This document shows positions 18,760 through 28,498 of a stretch of 64,000 nt of DNA, one piece after another. The notes below the pieces were generated by a model. That model had not been told where the DNA came from, did no database searches, and worked only from the letters and a program-made list of their open reading frames with translations. The stretch is from Candidatus Onthovicinus excrementipullorum (lineage in GTDB: Bacteria > Bacillota > Clostridia > Oscillospirales > Acutalibacteraceae), in assembly GCA_018712345.1 (NCBI GenBank), contig DVHG01000016.1, forward strand, positions 62,001 to 126,000, read 5' to 3'. The first letter of the stretch is position 1. Each line of letters begins with the position of its first letter. Made by a program: the position numbers and the translations under genes.

Positions 18760-19890
18760 GTGACTATTGTTATCGTGATTGACACCCTTGCCCTCAATAA
18801 CGGGACGACGATGACGGCATACCGGTTTGCAAACATGCTGCGCGCCCACGGGCACACGGTTCGCTTTGTCTCAACCGGTCCCCAGGAAGAGGGAAAATTT
18901 GTGGTCCGGGAGCGTTATTTCCCTCTGGCTACGCCCATTGCGCGCAAGCAGGGGATTATTTTTGCCCGCAGCGACCGCCGCGTGTTCCGCCAGGCGTTTG
19001 AAGGCGCGGACGTGGTCCACCTGATGATGCCGTTTCCCTTTGAACACAACGCGATGAGAGTGGCGCGGGAGATGGGGATTCCCTGCTCCACCGCGTTTCA
19101 CGTACAGCCTGAGAATATTACCTACATCACGCATACGGATGCCCTTCCCCGGATGAATGAATCCGTATACAGACTGCTGTACCGCATGTTTTATAAAGAC
19201 TTCCACCATATTCACTGCCCCTCAAAATTCATTGCGGGTCAGCTCGAAAAAAATGGATATGACGCCAAGCTTTATGTGATCTCCAACGGCGTGGATGCCG
19301 CCTTCCGTCCTGCCGAAAAAAAGGACACCATGCACGACGACCTGTTCAGAATTCTGATGATCGGCCGCCTGTCGCCCGAAAAGCGGCAGAATATTCTGAT
19401 CAAGGCCGTCTCACTCTCCCGCCACAGGGACCGGATCCAGCTCTATCTGGCCGGGAAAGGGCCGCGGGCCGAAGCACTGCGGAACATGGGTAAGACACTC
19501 CCCCACCCGCCCGTGATTGGATTTTATTCCCAAGAGGAATTGATCCGGCTGATTCACTCCTGCGATCTGTATGTGCACGCGTCCGTGGTGGAGATTGAGG
19601 CGATCTCCTGTATGGAAAGCTTTGCCTGCGGGCTTGTTCCGGTGATCTGTGATGCGCCGCAGTCGGCGACGCGGCAGTTCGCACTGGATGAGCGCAGTCT
19701 CTTCAAGCCGGACGATCCAAGGGATTTGGCCGCAAAGATCGACTATTGGATTGAGCATCCTGAGGAACGCCAAAAAATGTCCGTACAATATGCCCGGGAG
19801 GGCGACGAGTACCGCGTGGAACGCTCTGTGGAAAAGGCAGAGCAGATGTTCCGGGAGGTCATTGAAGATTATCGTAATGGTATTCTCTGA
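18760..19890 (+). CDS. GT4-family glycosyltransferase
   Basis: 376 residues, GT-B fold. The N-terminal Rossmann domain has VIVIDTLALNNGTT and a scattered acceptor site (HLMMPFPFEHNA). The C-terminal nucleotide-sugar domain has ILMIGRLSPEKRQ and the EX7E-type motif starting VEIEAISCMESFACG. This class includes glycolipid and teichoic/lipoteichoic acid transferases acting at the cytoplasmic face. The start is GTG 18760 with GAGGTG upstream. It is a single-gene unit with its own promoter and terminator. Acceptor and donor cannot be assigned. Confidence 0.88.
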   Translation: MTIVIVIDTLALNNGTTMTAYRFANMLRAHGHTVRFVSTGPQEEGKFVVRERYFPLATPIARKQGIIFARSDRRVFRQAFEGADVVHLMMPFPFEHNAMRVAREMGIPCSTAFHVQPENITYITHTDALPRMNESVYRLLYRMFYKDFHHIHCPSKFIAGQLEKNGYDAKLYVISNGVDAAFRPAEKKDTMHDDLFRILMIGRLSPEKRQNILIKAVSLSRHRDRIQLYLAGKGPRAEALRNMGKTLPHPPVIGFYSQEELIRLIHSCDLYVHASVVEIEAISCMESFACGLVPVICDAPQSATRQFALDERSLFKPDDPRDLAAKIDYWIEHPEERQKMSVQYAREGDEYRVERSVEKAEQMFREVIEDYRNGIL

Positions 19891-19904
19891 GAAACATAGA
19901 AAGC

Positions 19905-19932
19905 GGCCCGTCCCTATGGGGCGGGCCTTTTT
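19905..19932. terminator. Terminator after the GT4 gene
   Basis: A 9-bp stem, GGCCCGTCC (19905-19913) with GGGCGGGCC (19919-19927), followed by TTTTT, lies between convergent genes. Confidence 0.88.
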
Positions 19933-19948
19933 CTATCGAATATTTTCA

Positions 19949-20665
19949 TTACTGTGCAAGCTTTTCGCGCTTCATGCGCTCCTTTTCATCTGTTTTTTCC
20001 TCACTGCGGATGAAGAGAATCAAAAAGACCAGAAAAAGCACCACGCAGCAGAACAGCACCGCCTTCTCCCCATACAACTCTGTCATAAAGAAGCCGATGA
20101 CCGCACCGACCAGAAAAAAAAGAATGATGCCAAAATACTGAAATGATCGGCGGAGAAGTGCCCCTTCCCGTGTCTGGACAAAGCGGAAGAGCAGTTCCAT
20201 CCCGCTGCGCAGGTTGCCGGTACACATTGTGGTGGCAAAGGCATTACCGTTGACCTTGCGGAAGCTCTCCACCTGGAGAGAACAGATAAAGGAGATCGCC
20301 GTATTAGCCGCCAGGTCCAATCTGCCGCTGGGGAGAAAGGCGATCCCAAGGAGCAAAAAGAGCTCAACAAGAAGGATAATCTGCCGCCAGTGGATCGCCG
20401 GACGGCGCCGGAAATGCTGCCGGACTGCCTCCGCCACCAGAACCCCTGCGGCAAAGGCCAGAATGGGGACGATGTAGTACAGAACCTTCTCCCAGTCCCC
20501 GGATGCAATGTTCATTCCGAGCAGGACGATGTTCCCCGTCTGCGCATTGGCAAACACGCCCCCGCGGGAAATATAGGTGTACGCATCCAGAAAACCGCCC
20601 ACAATCGCCAGCATTGCGCCGATCAGGAATGTCTCGGACATCTGCTTTTTTGACTGCAATCTCAA
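19949..20665 (-). CDS. YoaK/DUF1275 family membrane protein
   Basis: 238 residues with about six membrane segments. It carries the family signature GGFLDAYTYISRGGVFANAQTGN near the N-terminus (positions about 23-46) and ALxxESFRKVNG...TTMCTGNL in the middle. Its function is unknown; some relatives are linked to transport. The start is TTG 20665 with GGAGG 8 nt upstream. The C-terminal tail is rich in charged residues (EEKTDEKERMKREK). Confidence 0.85.
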   Translation of the reverse strand: MRLQSKKQMSETFLIGAMLAIVGGFLDAYTYISRGGVFANAQTGNIVLLGMNIASGDWEKVLYYIVPILAFAAGVLVAEAVRQHFRRRPAIHWRQIILLVELFLLLGIAFLPSGRLDLAANTAISFICSLQVESFRKVNGNAFATTMCTGNLRSGMELLFRFVQTREGALLRRSFQYFGIILFFLVGAVIGFFMTELYGEKAVLFCCVVLFLVFLILFIRSEEKTDEKERMKREKLAQ

Positions 20666-20722
20666 GCGCTATCCCTCCGGGAATGTGATAAAGGAGAGGG
20701 GCTGCCCCCTCTCCATATAATC

Positions 20723-22027
20723 TCAGGCCGTGGGCTGGGGATCAACAATCCGGGCGCCGCCGACCGGGCGGATATTGAGTACATAGCAGGCATCCTCACC
20801 GAAAATCCGGCGCATTTCCGCCGTGTACTCGTCGAGGAGCTCCATGGGGACAAATGCCTGAATGGTACCGGCGAAGCCGCCGCCGTGAACGCGCCACGCC
20901 CCCTTGCCGCTGAGCAGCTTTTCGCTGACGGAAAGGCCGAGCGAGACCGGCTGCTCCGCTGGATTTTTCGGCGTGTATACATTCTGATTGTACATGTAAG
21001 AGGAATAACCGCTCGCAATCACGTTACGCTTGAACTGCTCAAAGTCACCCGACTGGAGAGCCTGTATGTCAGAGTCCACACGGTGGTTTTCCGCGTAAAA
21101 ATGCATCGCGCGCAGGACGGACCGCTCGCCGAGCTTCTCCCGCAGGCGCGGGATCGCCTGCCAGAAGTCCTCCTCCGGAACGTCCCGCAGAACCTTTTTG
21201 CCAAATTCAGCGGCAACGGCCTCCATCTCGGCCCGGACGGCGGCATAGTCGTCCGTCAGATTGGAGTGGCTCCCGCCTGTATCTACGATACACAGCGCGT
21301 GATTGCACGCCGCAAAGTCAAAATCAATTTTTTCAATGACCGGCTTTTCCGGATCGGCAAAGTCGATCTCCACAAAGCCGCCCACGGAACAGGCCGTCTG
21401 ATCAAGCAGGCCGCACGGTTTGAAGAAATAGACATTCTCCGCGTACTGAGAAATCTTGGCAATCTCAACACTGTCGATCTGTCCGCCGTTGAACAGGTGG
21501 TTCAGGATCGTGCACACCAGCACTTCAAACGCCGCCGAGGAGGACAGGCCGGAGCCGGAGAGGACACGCGACGCCGTCGTTGCGTCAAAGCCGCCAATCT
21601 TATAACCAAGCTGGACAAACCGCGCGCAGATGCCGCGGATCAGCGCGGCGGAGTGCCCCTTCTCATCCTCATGTACGTTTAAATCGTCGATATCGACGAT
21701 ATCAATATCATATCCGGCGGACTTGACGCGAACGGTCCGCTCCCCGTTTGGCGCAGCAGCCGCAATCGCATCCAGATTGACACTTGCAGCGAGCACTTTG
21801 CCGTGGTTGTGATCAGTATGATTGCCACAGATCTCCGTGCGCCCGGGCGAAGAATAAAGGCCGATGCTCTGGCCATGGTCCCCATACTGGCGCACAAAGT
21901 CCTCAATGACCTTTGCATAACGGGCGCGCTGCTCCGGCAACACCATGTCATAGACATAGACTCCCTTGAGCGCGGAATCAAACGCCCCTTCCATAAGGCT
22001 CTTTTTTACCTGTTCGATTGCTGACAT
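20723..22027 (-). CDS. galK: Galactokinase
   Basis: 434 residues of the GHMP kinase family. Motif 1 is GRTEICGNHTDHN (62-74), which binds galactose; motif 2 is SGLSSSAA (159-166), the ATP loop; motif 3 is GGGFAGTIQAF near the C-terminus. It phosphorylates alpha-D-galactose to galactose-1-phosphate in the Leloir pathway. It is slightly longer than the E. coli enzyme, as in many Clostridia. galT and galE are not adjacent. It follows the TVP38-family gene by 17 nt on the same strand. Confidence 0.96.
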   Translation of the reverse strand: MSAIEQVKKSLMEGAFDSALKGVYVYDMVLPEQRARYAKVIEDFVRQYGDHGQSIGLYSSPGRTEICGNHTDHNHGKVLAASVNLDAIAAAAPNGERTVRVKSAGYDIDIVDIDDLNVHEDEKGHSAALIRGICARFVQLGYKIGGFDATTASRVLSGSGLSSSAAFEVLVCTILNHLFNGGQIDSVEIAKISQYAENVYFFKPCGLLDQTACSVGGFVEIDFADPEKPVIEKIDFDFAACNHALCIVDTGGSHSNLTDDYAAVRAEMEAVAAEFGKKVLRDVPEEDFWQAIPRLREKLGERSVLRAMHFYAENHRVDSDIQALQSGDFEQFKRNVIASGYSSYMYNQNVYTPKNPAEQPVSLGLSVSEKLLSGKGAWRVHGGGFAGTIQAFVPMELLDEYTAEMRRIFGEDACYVLNIRPVGGARIVDPQPTA

Positions 22028-22044
22028 AAAAAACGTCCTCCTAA

Positions 22045-22818
22045 TTATTTCAACGGCTGATGCCGTTTGCTTTCCTCCATACGTTTTTCGCGATCGGCCC
22101 GCTTTTTCTCCCGATGAATCCGGGCCAGGAGCTTATTGACTGCCAGGACGAGCGCCCCTGAGAGCACAAGCAGCGCCACGATCGGGCCGATAAAACTGAA
22201 TGAAAACGGTGTGAACACATGACGCCCGATATAAGTATAGCCGATCAAACGCGGCGCAAATCCGCCCAGCGAGATAAACGAATACTCCAGAAACGGGAAG
22301 CGCAGCGAGCCGTATACAATACTCGTCGAATTCAGCGGAACGATCGGCATCAGCCGCGTCAGGAACAGCAGCAGCGGATTGCCGCGCCCGTAGTGCTCAA
22401 CCAGCTCCCACGCGCCCTCATACTTGCCCATGAACTTCTGGAACGCGCCGCCGCCCTGACGCACGCCGCGCAGGTAAGCCATGCTGTTCATCAGCAGGAT
22501 CCCGCACAGATTGATCAAAAAAGAATAGGGCATCGGGAACATGGCGCCCGTGATCAGGCAGATGGCCGAAATCGGGAAAAAGGGCACCCACGCCCGGAGA
22601 AAATAGATCAGGGCGATGGCGATCAGGGCGATCCACTTATTCTGGATGGAGATGATAAAATCCTCAAAATCGCGCAGCGCCTGCTGGGCAGCCGCCACCA
22701 TCTCCTGCACAGCGGAAATCTGAAAAATCAAATATAAAAAGAGCAGGACCCCCGCCGCCGTAAAGAGGAGGATGGAAATGCCGTTCATGATTTTTTCGCG
22801 GTATGCCCTCAATGTCAC
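22045..22818 (-). CDS. TVP38/TMEM64 (DedA/VTT) family membrane protein
   Basis: 257 residues with about five to six membrane segments and a basic C-terminal tail. The VTT-domain core has GGGAFQKFMGKYEG and LTRLMPIVPLNSTSIVYG, where the Arg and Pro are typical. Bacterial members take part in lipid carrier or phospholipid translocation and envelope stability. The start is GTG 22818 with GGGGGAGG 8 nt upstream; an in-frame ATG ten codons on is possible. It lies just upstream of galK. A second, different family member lies at 63001-63738. Confidence 0.85.
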   Translation of the reverse strand: MTLRAYREKIMNGISILLFTAAGVLLFLYLIFQISAVQEMVAAAQQALRDFEDFIISIQNKWIALIAIALIYFLRAWVPFFPISAICLITGAMFPMPYSFLINLCGILLMNSMAYLRGVRQGGGAFQKFMGKYEGAWELVEHYGRGNPLLLFLTRLMPIVPLNSTSIVYGSLRFPFLEYSFISLGGFAPRLIGYTYIGRHVFTPFSFSFIGPIVALLVLSGALVLAVNKLLARIHREKKRADREKRMEESKRHQPLK

Positions 22819-22886
22819 CGGTAAATCCTCCCCCTTTCAGTTCCTGAATATTTTATAACAGAACCCCTATAAAATCAACCGCTTTC

Positions 22887-23915
22887 TTAAAAGACAGAAT
22901 CCGTGGCGCGGGTCTTGAAAATATATCCCTCATCCTCAAGGAGCTGGACGCCGCCGAGCACCTTACCGATCCCCTTGGCCACACAGTTGACGGCATCCTC
23001 CGCCACCTGCGTATGGATCCCCGTGCGGTTGTAAATCATCCGGTCCATGCCGTAGAGCAGGGAGCCGCCGCCCGTGAGGACGATGCCCTCGGTGGCAATG
23101 TCGGACGCCAGTTCCGGAGGCGTGAACTCCAGCACAGATGTGAGCAGGGAACAGATACGGTCCAGCGGCTCACGCAAAGCGGAATAGACCTCCGCCGATG
23201 TGATCTCAAAGCTGCACGGCATCCCGCTCACGTAGTCCTTGCCTTTGACGGTCATGGCGACCTCCTCCTCGCGGAGATAGGCACAGCCGATGCTCTTCTT
23301 GATCTGCTCCGCCGTCAGCTCGCCGATCAGCACACCCTTGCTGTACCGGACATAGCGGATGATGGCGTCGTCAAAAGTATTCCCTGCCACCTTGATGGAG
23401 CTGGAAATGGCGATGCTGCCCATGGTAATCACGGCGACATCGGTCGTCCCGCCGCCAATATCCACCACTATGGTGCCGTATGGGTGGGAGATATCAATCC
23501 CGGCGCCGATGGCCGCCGCCAGCGGCTCCTCAATCAGGCCCGCCTTTCCGGCGCCGGCCGCAATGGCGGCGTCGAGCAGCGTATGGCGCTCCAGATTGGT
23601 AATGGTGCTGGGCATACAGACGATAACCCGCGGCTTAAAGATCGCATGGCGGCAGATCTTCTCCACATAGTATTCCAGCATCCGGAGCGTCACACCGAAG
23701 TCGGAGATCACACCGTTGCGCATGGGCTTGATCACGCGGATGGAGTCCGGATTTTTGCCGACCATCTCATAGGCGTGCTCCCCCACGCAGATCAGGGAGC
23801 CGTCCACCGCATTGCACGCGGCCACCGAGGGCTCCGAGAGGACGATCCCCTTACCGCTGACATAGATCTGGACCGAGGTCGTACCAAGGTCAATCCCAAT
23901 CTTCATCCCAAACAT
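22887..23915 (-). CDS. MreB/Mbl-family rod-shape protein
   Basis: 342 residues, actin fold. The phosphate-1 loop is IGIDLGTTSVQIY, phosphate-2 is VVDIGGGTTDVAVI, and the adenosine motif is LTGGGSLLYGMD near residue 290. MreB-type filaments run under the membrane and direct cell-wall synthesis in rod growth. The start is ATG 23915 with GAGGTG 6 nt upstream. The usual mreC, mreD and pbp2 genes are not next to it, so it is more likely an Mbl or MreBH-type extra copy; I cannot settle which. Confidence 0.92.
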   Translation of the reverse strand: MFGMKIGIDLGTTSVQIYVSGKGIVLSEPSVAACNAVDGSLICVGEHAYEMVGKNPDSIRVIKPMRNGVISDFGVTLRMLEYYVEKICRHAIFKPRVIVCMPSTITNLERHTLLDAAIAAGAGKAGLIEEPLAAAIGAGIDISHPYGTIVVDIGGGTTDVAVITMGSIAISSSIKVAGNTFDDAIIRYVRYSKGVLIGELTAEQIKKSIGCAYLREEEVAMTVKGKDYVSGMPCSFEITSAEVYSALREPLDRICSLLTSVLEFTPPELASDIATEGIVLTGGGSLLYGMDRMIYNRTGIHTQVAEDAVNCVAKGIGKVLGGVQLLEDEGYIFKTRATDSVF

Positions 23916-23970
23916 CAAGTCACCTCAAACTGAACTTGCGTAAAACAATCATAGAATAATGCTACTGAAA

Positions 23971-24708
23971 TTATTCACGTTTGTCAACCCGGTATTCCCG
24001 TTTCTCCGGCAGCGTAATTGCCGCACAGAGAATGTGGACGCTCTGCGCTCCGGAAAAACAGAGCATTTTGGCACACTCGATCGCCGTACTGCCGGTGGTA
24101 AACACATCGTCTACCAAAAGGATCCGCAGTCCGGAGGGATCAGCTCCGCCGCGCACATCATAGGCACCGAGCACATTGGCCCTGCGCTCCTCCGCGGTCA
24201 AGCTGTGCTGAACCTGCGTGTCAAAGTGTTTGACGAGCAGCTCTTCAAACCGGATCCCTGTCAGACGTGCCAGCGCCACCGCCAGCTCACGCGACTGATT
24301 AAAGCCACGTGCACGCCTGGCCCTGCGGGACATGGGGATGCAGGTGATCCGGTCAAATTCCAGATCCCCATATGACTCCCGGAGGGAGCGGTACATCTCC
24401 TCGCTCAGCAGGCGGACGGGATCACAGCGGCGCTTGAGACGGTATACGGCACTACGGACCGTACCGCCGAAATAAAACGGCGCGGCGACCCCCTGATAGT
24501 ACTTGGGCGCGTGACCGGAAGAGCAGGTGCACTCCCGCCTGTTTCGCCCGCAGCGCCCACAGCGCGGGGCGGCGATGCGCCACGGCTCGGCCGTGCAGGT
24601 ACCGCAGGTGCGCTCGCCCAGCGCAATCACGCGGCCACAGTAGGGGCAGCGCGGCGGATAGATCAGATCAATCAGAAAATCACGCACACGCGCGGCCTCT
24701 TTATACAC
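23971..24708 (-). CDS. comF: ComF-family phosphoribosyltransferase-like protein
   Basis: 245 residues. An N-terminal double zinc-ribbon has CPYCGRVI, CGTC, CGRCGRNRRECTC. The C-terminal PRTase domain has the PRPP-binding motif ILLVDDVFTTGST (about 195-207). ComF is needed for natural DNA uptake in Bacillus and Haemophilus. The start is GTG 24708, inside the end of recD2 (overlap 8 nt), with GGAGG upstream, so the two are coupled. Confidence 0.92.
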   Translation of the reverse strand: MYKEAARVRDFLIDLIYPPRCPYCGRVIALGERTCGTCTAEPWRIAAPRCGRCGRNRRECTCSSGHAPKYYQGVAAPFYFGGTVRSAVYRLKRRCDPVRLLSEEMYRSLRESYGDLEFDRITCIPMSRRARRARGFNQSRELAVALARLTGIRFEELLVKHFDTQVQHSLTAEERRANVLGAYDVRGGADPSGLRILLVDDVFTTGSTAIECAKMLCFSGAQSVHILCAAITLPEKREYRVDKRE

Positions 24709-26935
24709 TGTCCTCGTCCTCCTCCGCTAAAAAGGTGCGCAGTGCGGAATAGCGGCGCGTCTTTTTGACGTTCTGCGTCATGGTGCGCACCTGGCCCTCC
24801 GAACCGACGAGGATCATCCTGTTCCGCGCCCGGGTGACAGCCGTGTACAGCAGGTTCCGGTAGGCGAGATTTGGCATTACATTGAAAACAGGCATTACTA
24901 CCGCGTTAAACTCACAGCCCTGGCTCTTATGCACAGTGATGGCATAGGCCAGTTCCAGCTCACCGGCGGACTCTACGGGATAGAGGGCGCGCCGGTCGTC
25001 AAAGAGGACCTCCAGCACGCCGGTCGCCTTATTGACGGACTTCAAAATTCCGATATCGCCATTATAGATCCCGGCGCTGATGTGCTCATTACCGTTCTCA
25101 TCCAGATAGGAGTACTGAATGTCATAATTATTTTTGGTCTGCATGACCTTGTCCCCCTCGCGCAGGAGGAGGTCAAACACTTTGATCTCTTTCTTGTCCG
25201 GAGACGGGGGATTGAGCTGCTCGCGGAGCATGACGTTGAGGGAGGCGGTGCCCAGCATCCCCTTGCGGGAGGGGCAGAGCACCTGAATATCTGTGAGCGG
25301 GGAATATCCATACGCATCCGGCAGACGGCGGCAGGCCAGATCACAGACCGTTTTTGCCACCGCATCTGCGCTGCCGCGCCCCATAAAAAAGAAATCCCCG
25401 TCCCGAGCCGACAGATCGGGCATTTCCCCGCGGACGATGCGGTGCGAATTCATGACGATCAGGCTCTCCATCGCCTGACGGAATACATCTGTCAGCTCAA
25501 CAACCGGGATCTTCCCGGAGGCGATCAGATCGCCCAGCACATTGCCGGCCCCCACCGGCGGGAGCTGGTCCGTATCCCCCACCAGAATCAGACGGCAGCC
25601 GCGCGGCACCGCATCCAGCAGACTGGCAAAGAGAAGGACATCCACCATGGAGAGCTCGTCCACAATCAGCGCATCCGCCGGGATGGGATTCTCCCGGTCG
25701 TGGACAAAGGCACGGTTCCCCTCGGCGTCAAAGGTCACCTCCAGCATGCGGTGGATCGTCTTTGCCTCCCGGCCCGTCAGCTCACTCATCCGCTTGGCGG
25801 CGCGCCCCGTCGGGGCTGCAAGGGCCACGCGCAGCCGCTGCCCCTCAAACAGTTCCAGGATCCCGCGCACCGTGGTTGTCTTACCCGTCCCGGGTCCGCC
25901 GGTGAGGATCAGCATCCCCGTGGTTGCGGCCGTGACGATGGCCTCGCGCTGGCGGGCGCCGTATTTAATATTATTGAGCATTTCAATGCAGTCAATCTCC
26001 GTCTCCGGCGCGATCAGTGGCGCGGGCGGGTGGCGGAGCATGGACTCAAGCCTGTCCGCGATGGTATGCTCCGCGGAGGAAAACTCAGGCAGAGAGAGAT
26101 ATGCCTTCCCGCGCAGGGAGAACAGGTCGATCCGGCCGGATCGGGCCAGATCGTCCACCCGCTCCTCCACCCTTTCCTCCGTCACTTGGAGCAGCGCACA
26201 GGCGGGGGCGGAGAGTTTAGCGCGCGGAACACAGGTGTGCCCATTGCCCGCGTTGTGCCGGAGGATATAGAGAATGCCGGCATCTACGCGGTTTGGGGAA
26301 TCCGGTTCAATCGCAAGACCCTGCGCCATGGAATCCACACGTGTAAAGTCTTCCACAACCCCCTCCCCACAGAGGAGATAGGGGTCGGCCTTAATCTTCT
26401 CCGGTGCCTCGCGGCCCAGTGCGTGATAGGCCCGCATACACTCCTCCGGGGCAAGGCCCAGCGAAGAGAGGGCAATCACCGCCTCCCGCATGGAAAAGCG
26501 GCGCTCAAATTCCGCGGAGATCTGGCGGGCCTTTTTCAGCGTGATCCCCTTAATCCGCGCCAATTCCTCCGGGCGGCTGCTGAGCACGTCGAACGTGTCC
26601 CCGCCAAACTCACTGACGATCCTGTACGCCGTCGCCGTCCCAATCCCCTTGACCGCCCCGGAGGAGAGGTACTTGAGCATGGCGGACGGGTCAGCTATAA
26701 AGGAGCGCCGGCTGCTCAGGGCATGGAACTGGCGGCCAAAGACGGGATGCTGCTCCCACCGGCCCTCCATATCAAGCCACTCGCCCGCAGCCACAGCCGG
26801 AAACACACCAATAACGCTGACAAGTGTATTGTCAGCGTCCACATCAAGGACGGCAAAGCCCGTATCCTCCTTAAAGAAGGAGACGTTCTCCACCTGACCG
26901 CGCAGCCTCTCCATTTCCGGACCGTTTTCTATCAA
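24701..26935 (-). CDS. recD2: RecD2-family ATP-dependent 5'-3' DNA helicase
   Basis: 744 residues. An N-terminal OB-like and helix-hairpin-helix region (GAVKGIGTATAYRIVSEFG), Walker A GGPGTGKTTT (about 348), Walker B DELSMVD, and a C-terminal UvrD-like SH3/2B part with ITVHKSQGCEF and TAVTRARNRMILVG. RecD2 proteins unwind DNA in repair and mismatch correction without RecBC. I kept the TTG start at 26935 because GAGGAA lies 8 nt upstream; ATG 26914 would fit the family N-terminus (MERLRGQVEN) but lacks a ribosome site. Confidence 0.93.
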   Translation of the reverse strand: MIENGPEMERLRGQVENVSFFKEDTGFAVLDVDADNTLVSVIGVFPAVAAGEWLDMEGRWEQHPVFGRQFHALSSRRSFIADPSAMLKYLSSGAVKGIGTATAYRIVSEFGGDTFDVLSSRPEELARIKGITLKKARQISAEFERRFSMREAVIALSSLGLAPEECMRAYHALGREAPEKIKADPYLLCGEGVVEDFTRVDSMAQGLAIEPDSPNRVDAGILYILRHNAGNGHTCVPRAKLSAPACALLQVTEERVEERVDDLARSGRIDLFSLRGKAYLSLPEFSSAEHTIADRLESMLRHPPAPLIAPETEIDCIEMLNNIKYGARQREAIVTAATTGMLILTGGPGTGKTTTVRGILELFEGQRLRVALAAPTGRAAKRMSELTGREAKTIHRMLEVTFDAEGNRAFVHDRENPIPADALIVDELSMVDVLLFASLLDAVPRGCRLILVGDTDQLPPVGAGNVLGDLIASGKIPVVELTDVFRQAMESLIVMNSHRIVRGEMPDLSARDGDFFFMGRGSADAVAKTVCDLACRRLPDAYGYSPLTDIQVLCPSRKGMLGTASLNVMLREQLNPPSPDKKEIKVFDLLLREGDKVMQTKNNYDIQYSYLDENGNEHISAGIYNGDIGILKSVNKATGVLEVLFDDRRALYPVESAGELELAYAITVHKSQGCEFNAVVMPVFNVMPNLAYRNLLYTAVTRARNRMILVGSEGQVRTMTQNVKKTRRYSALRTFLAEEDEDSV

Positions 26936-26945
26936 ATCTGCTTCC

Positions 26946-27275
26946 TCATTCCTTCAAATATTCCGGCAGCTCCGCAACCGGACAGAGTCCTGTCTCCTCT
27001 AGCTCCGAGCAGACCAGCTCCGCCGTACACCGCGCATCCTCTGCAAGCCCGCAGTCCACTGCCAGCAGCCGGGTCCCGATCAGGCGCGCACGCAGGTGTG
27101 CGCCACGGATCAGGCACTCCGCCTCGCTGTAGTCCGTGCCGGCCGGAAGCAGCAGGAGCAGATACTTCCTGGCCCGCCGGATGCTCAACAGCTTCAGCAG
27201 CCCCAAATAGACCGCCGTGATGATCCCAACCATTGCAAATACGGCCAGAACTGCCTGAAGGATATCGCTCACCAT
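26946..27275 (-). CDS. Small membrane-anchored protein of unknown function
   Basis: 109 residues. One N-terminal membrane segment (about 5-27, VLAVFAMVGIITAVYLGLLKL) is followed by a basic stretch (SIRRARK) and an acidic soluble C-terminal domain with three cysteines (C54, C73, C81 approx.). The start ATG 27275 has GAGG 8 nt upstream; GTG 27284 lacks a site. It lies 10 nt upstream of recD2 and is probably co-transcribed. I do not recognise the family. Confidence 0.7.
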   Translation of the reverse strand: MVSDILQAVLAVFAMVGIITAVYLGLLKLLSIRRARKYLLLLLPAGTDYSEAECLIRGAHLRARLIGTRLLAVDCGLAEDARCTAELVCSELEETGLCPVAELPEYLKE

Positions 27276-27463
27276 CCCAATCACCTCGCGCTATTGTATG
27301 CGGGGACAGAGGTGAGAGGTGCACAGAGGATCCAATTATTTTGTCGCACTTTTCCTGAGTGCCGGTTCTGAATGGTGCAGCGATGTCCTGCCGAACACGT
27401 GAAATTTTTAAGTGTGAGTGTTTTTCTAAAATATTATATCACGCTATGTGGCAGATGGCAAAC

Positions 27464-27499
27464 AAAAGGCGGTGGAACCGTGTGGCTCCATCGCCTTTT
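27464..27499 (-). terminator. Terminator of the degV-mltG unit
   Basis: A 16-nt inverted repeat with two mismatches (27464-27479 with 27484-27499) lies just past the mltG stop codon and includes a TTTT on the minus strand. Confidence 0.7.
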
Positions 27500-27511
27500 A
27501 TCTCACATAGA

Positions 27512-28477
27512 TCAGTCCATTACAGGCTCCACACCAAGCTCGTCACATTTCGCTTCATGTTCTGCCAGAGTTTCCGAAAAATAGCACACGCCATCCTTGG
27601 AGACAAAGTAGAGGTATTTGGTATCTGGCGGGTTCAGAACCGCCTCAATCGCCGTACTGCTGGGATTGCAAATGGGGCCTGCGGGAATACCGGCGCACTT
27701 ATAAGTATTATAGGTTGGGCGGAATTCATCACCGTTCCCACTGATGCCTGCCATGGTATGGTAACCCAACAGCGCCCCCTCAACGTAAGTAATGGTGGAA
27801 TCGCACTGCAACTGCTTGCCGTCTTCCAGCCGGTTCAGCAGCACGGACGCGACATTCTGCATATCCGACGCCGTGGCCGCCTCCTTCTCCACGATGGAGG
27901 CGAGCGTGATGACCTCATCTAGATTCATCCCCGCTGCGGACGCGCGAGAGGCATAGGAGGCATATCGATCCTGTGTGGTGGCGAGGATTTTGCGGAAGAT
28001 CTCCGCGGGCGTGGCATCCTTGTAGAACTCATAGGTAGACGGCCAGAGGTAGCCCTCCATCTTGAAGGCGCGGGCGCCGCGGTCCGGCTCCTGTGCGATA
28101 TAGGAACAGGCCGATGTAACGGAGGAATCGTTCACAACCGCCCAGAATTCCTCCTCACTCCCAAGGCCTTTATCGGAGAGGGTGATAATCATCCGGGCCA
28201 GGGTGTACCCCTCCGGGAAGGTGACACGTACGGTGTTGCTCTGCGCCGGTGTATCTGCATCGGGCGTATCTGCCGGAGCATCGGGATCTGCGCCCTGAGG
28301 AGAGGCCGGAACCCCGCCCTCCCCTTCGCCCTCGCCGACATTCCCGGTGAAATCGCCGAAGATGAATGGATTGCGCTCCGTCGTCGTCTCCTCCTCCGTC
28401 TTTCCGCCACACGCGGCAAACGCCAGCACCATCATCAGCGCCAGCACAGCTGCGGCAATCCGCTTGGATGCTTTCAT
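27512..28477 (-). CDS. mltG: MltG-like endolytic murein transglycosylase, lipoprotein form
   Basis: 321 residues. A signal peptide ends in FAAC (C23), predicting a lipid anchor instead of the usual MltG membrane helix. An acidic linker (about 25-80) follows, then the YceG domain with EGYLWPSTYEFY, the catalytic Glu in ASIVEKEA (about residue 197) and GIPAGPICNP. MltG cuts nascent glycan strands outside the membrane. It is shorter than the usual MltG (about 340-380) and appears to lack most of the LysM-like part. It lies 21 nt after degV on the same strand. Confidence 0.88.
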   Translation of the reverse strand: MKASKRIAAAVLALMMVLAFAACGGKTEEETTTERNPFIFGDFTGNVGEGEGEGGVPASPQGADPDAPADTPDADTPAQSNTVRVTFPEGYTLARMIITLSDKGLGSEEEFWAVVNDSSVTSACSYIAQEPDRGARAFKMEGYLWPSTYEFYKDATPAEIFRKILATTQDRYASYASRASAAGMNLDEVITLASIVEKEAATASDMQNVASVLLNRLEDGKQLQCDSTITYVEGALLGYHTMAGISGNGDEFRPTYNTYKCAGIPAGPICNPSSTAIEAVLNPPDTKYLYFVSKDGVCYFSETLAEHEAKCDELGVEPVMD

Positions 28478-28498
28478 AAACGTCCCTTCTTTTTTAAA

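Noticed and set aside
24929..27220. A 763-residue plus-strand frame opposite recD2
   Set aside because: RecD2 on the minus strand has all its helicase motifs, while this frame has none.
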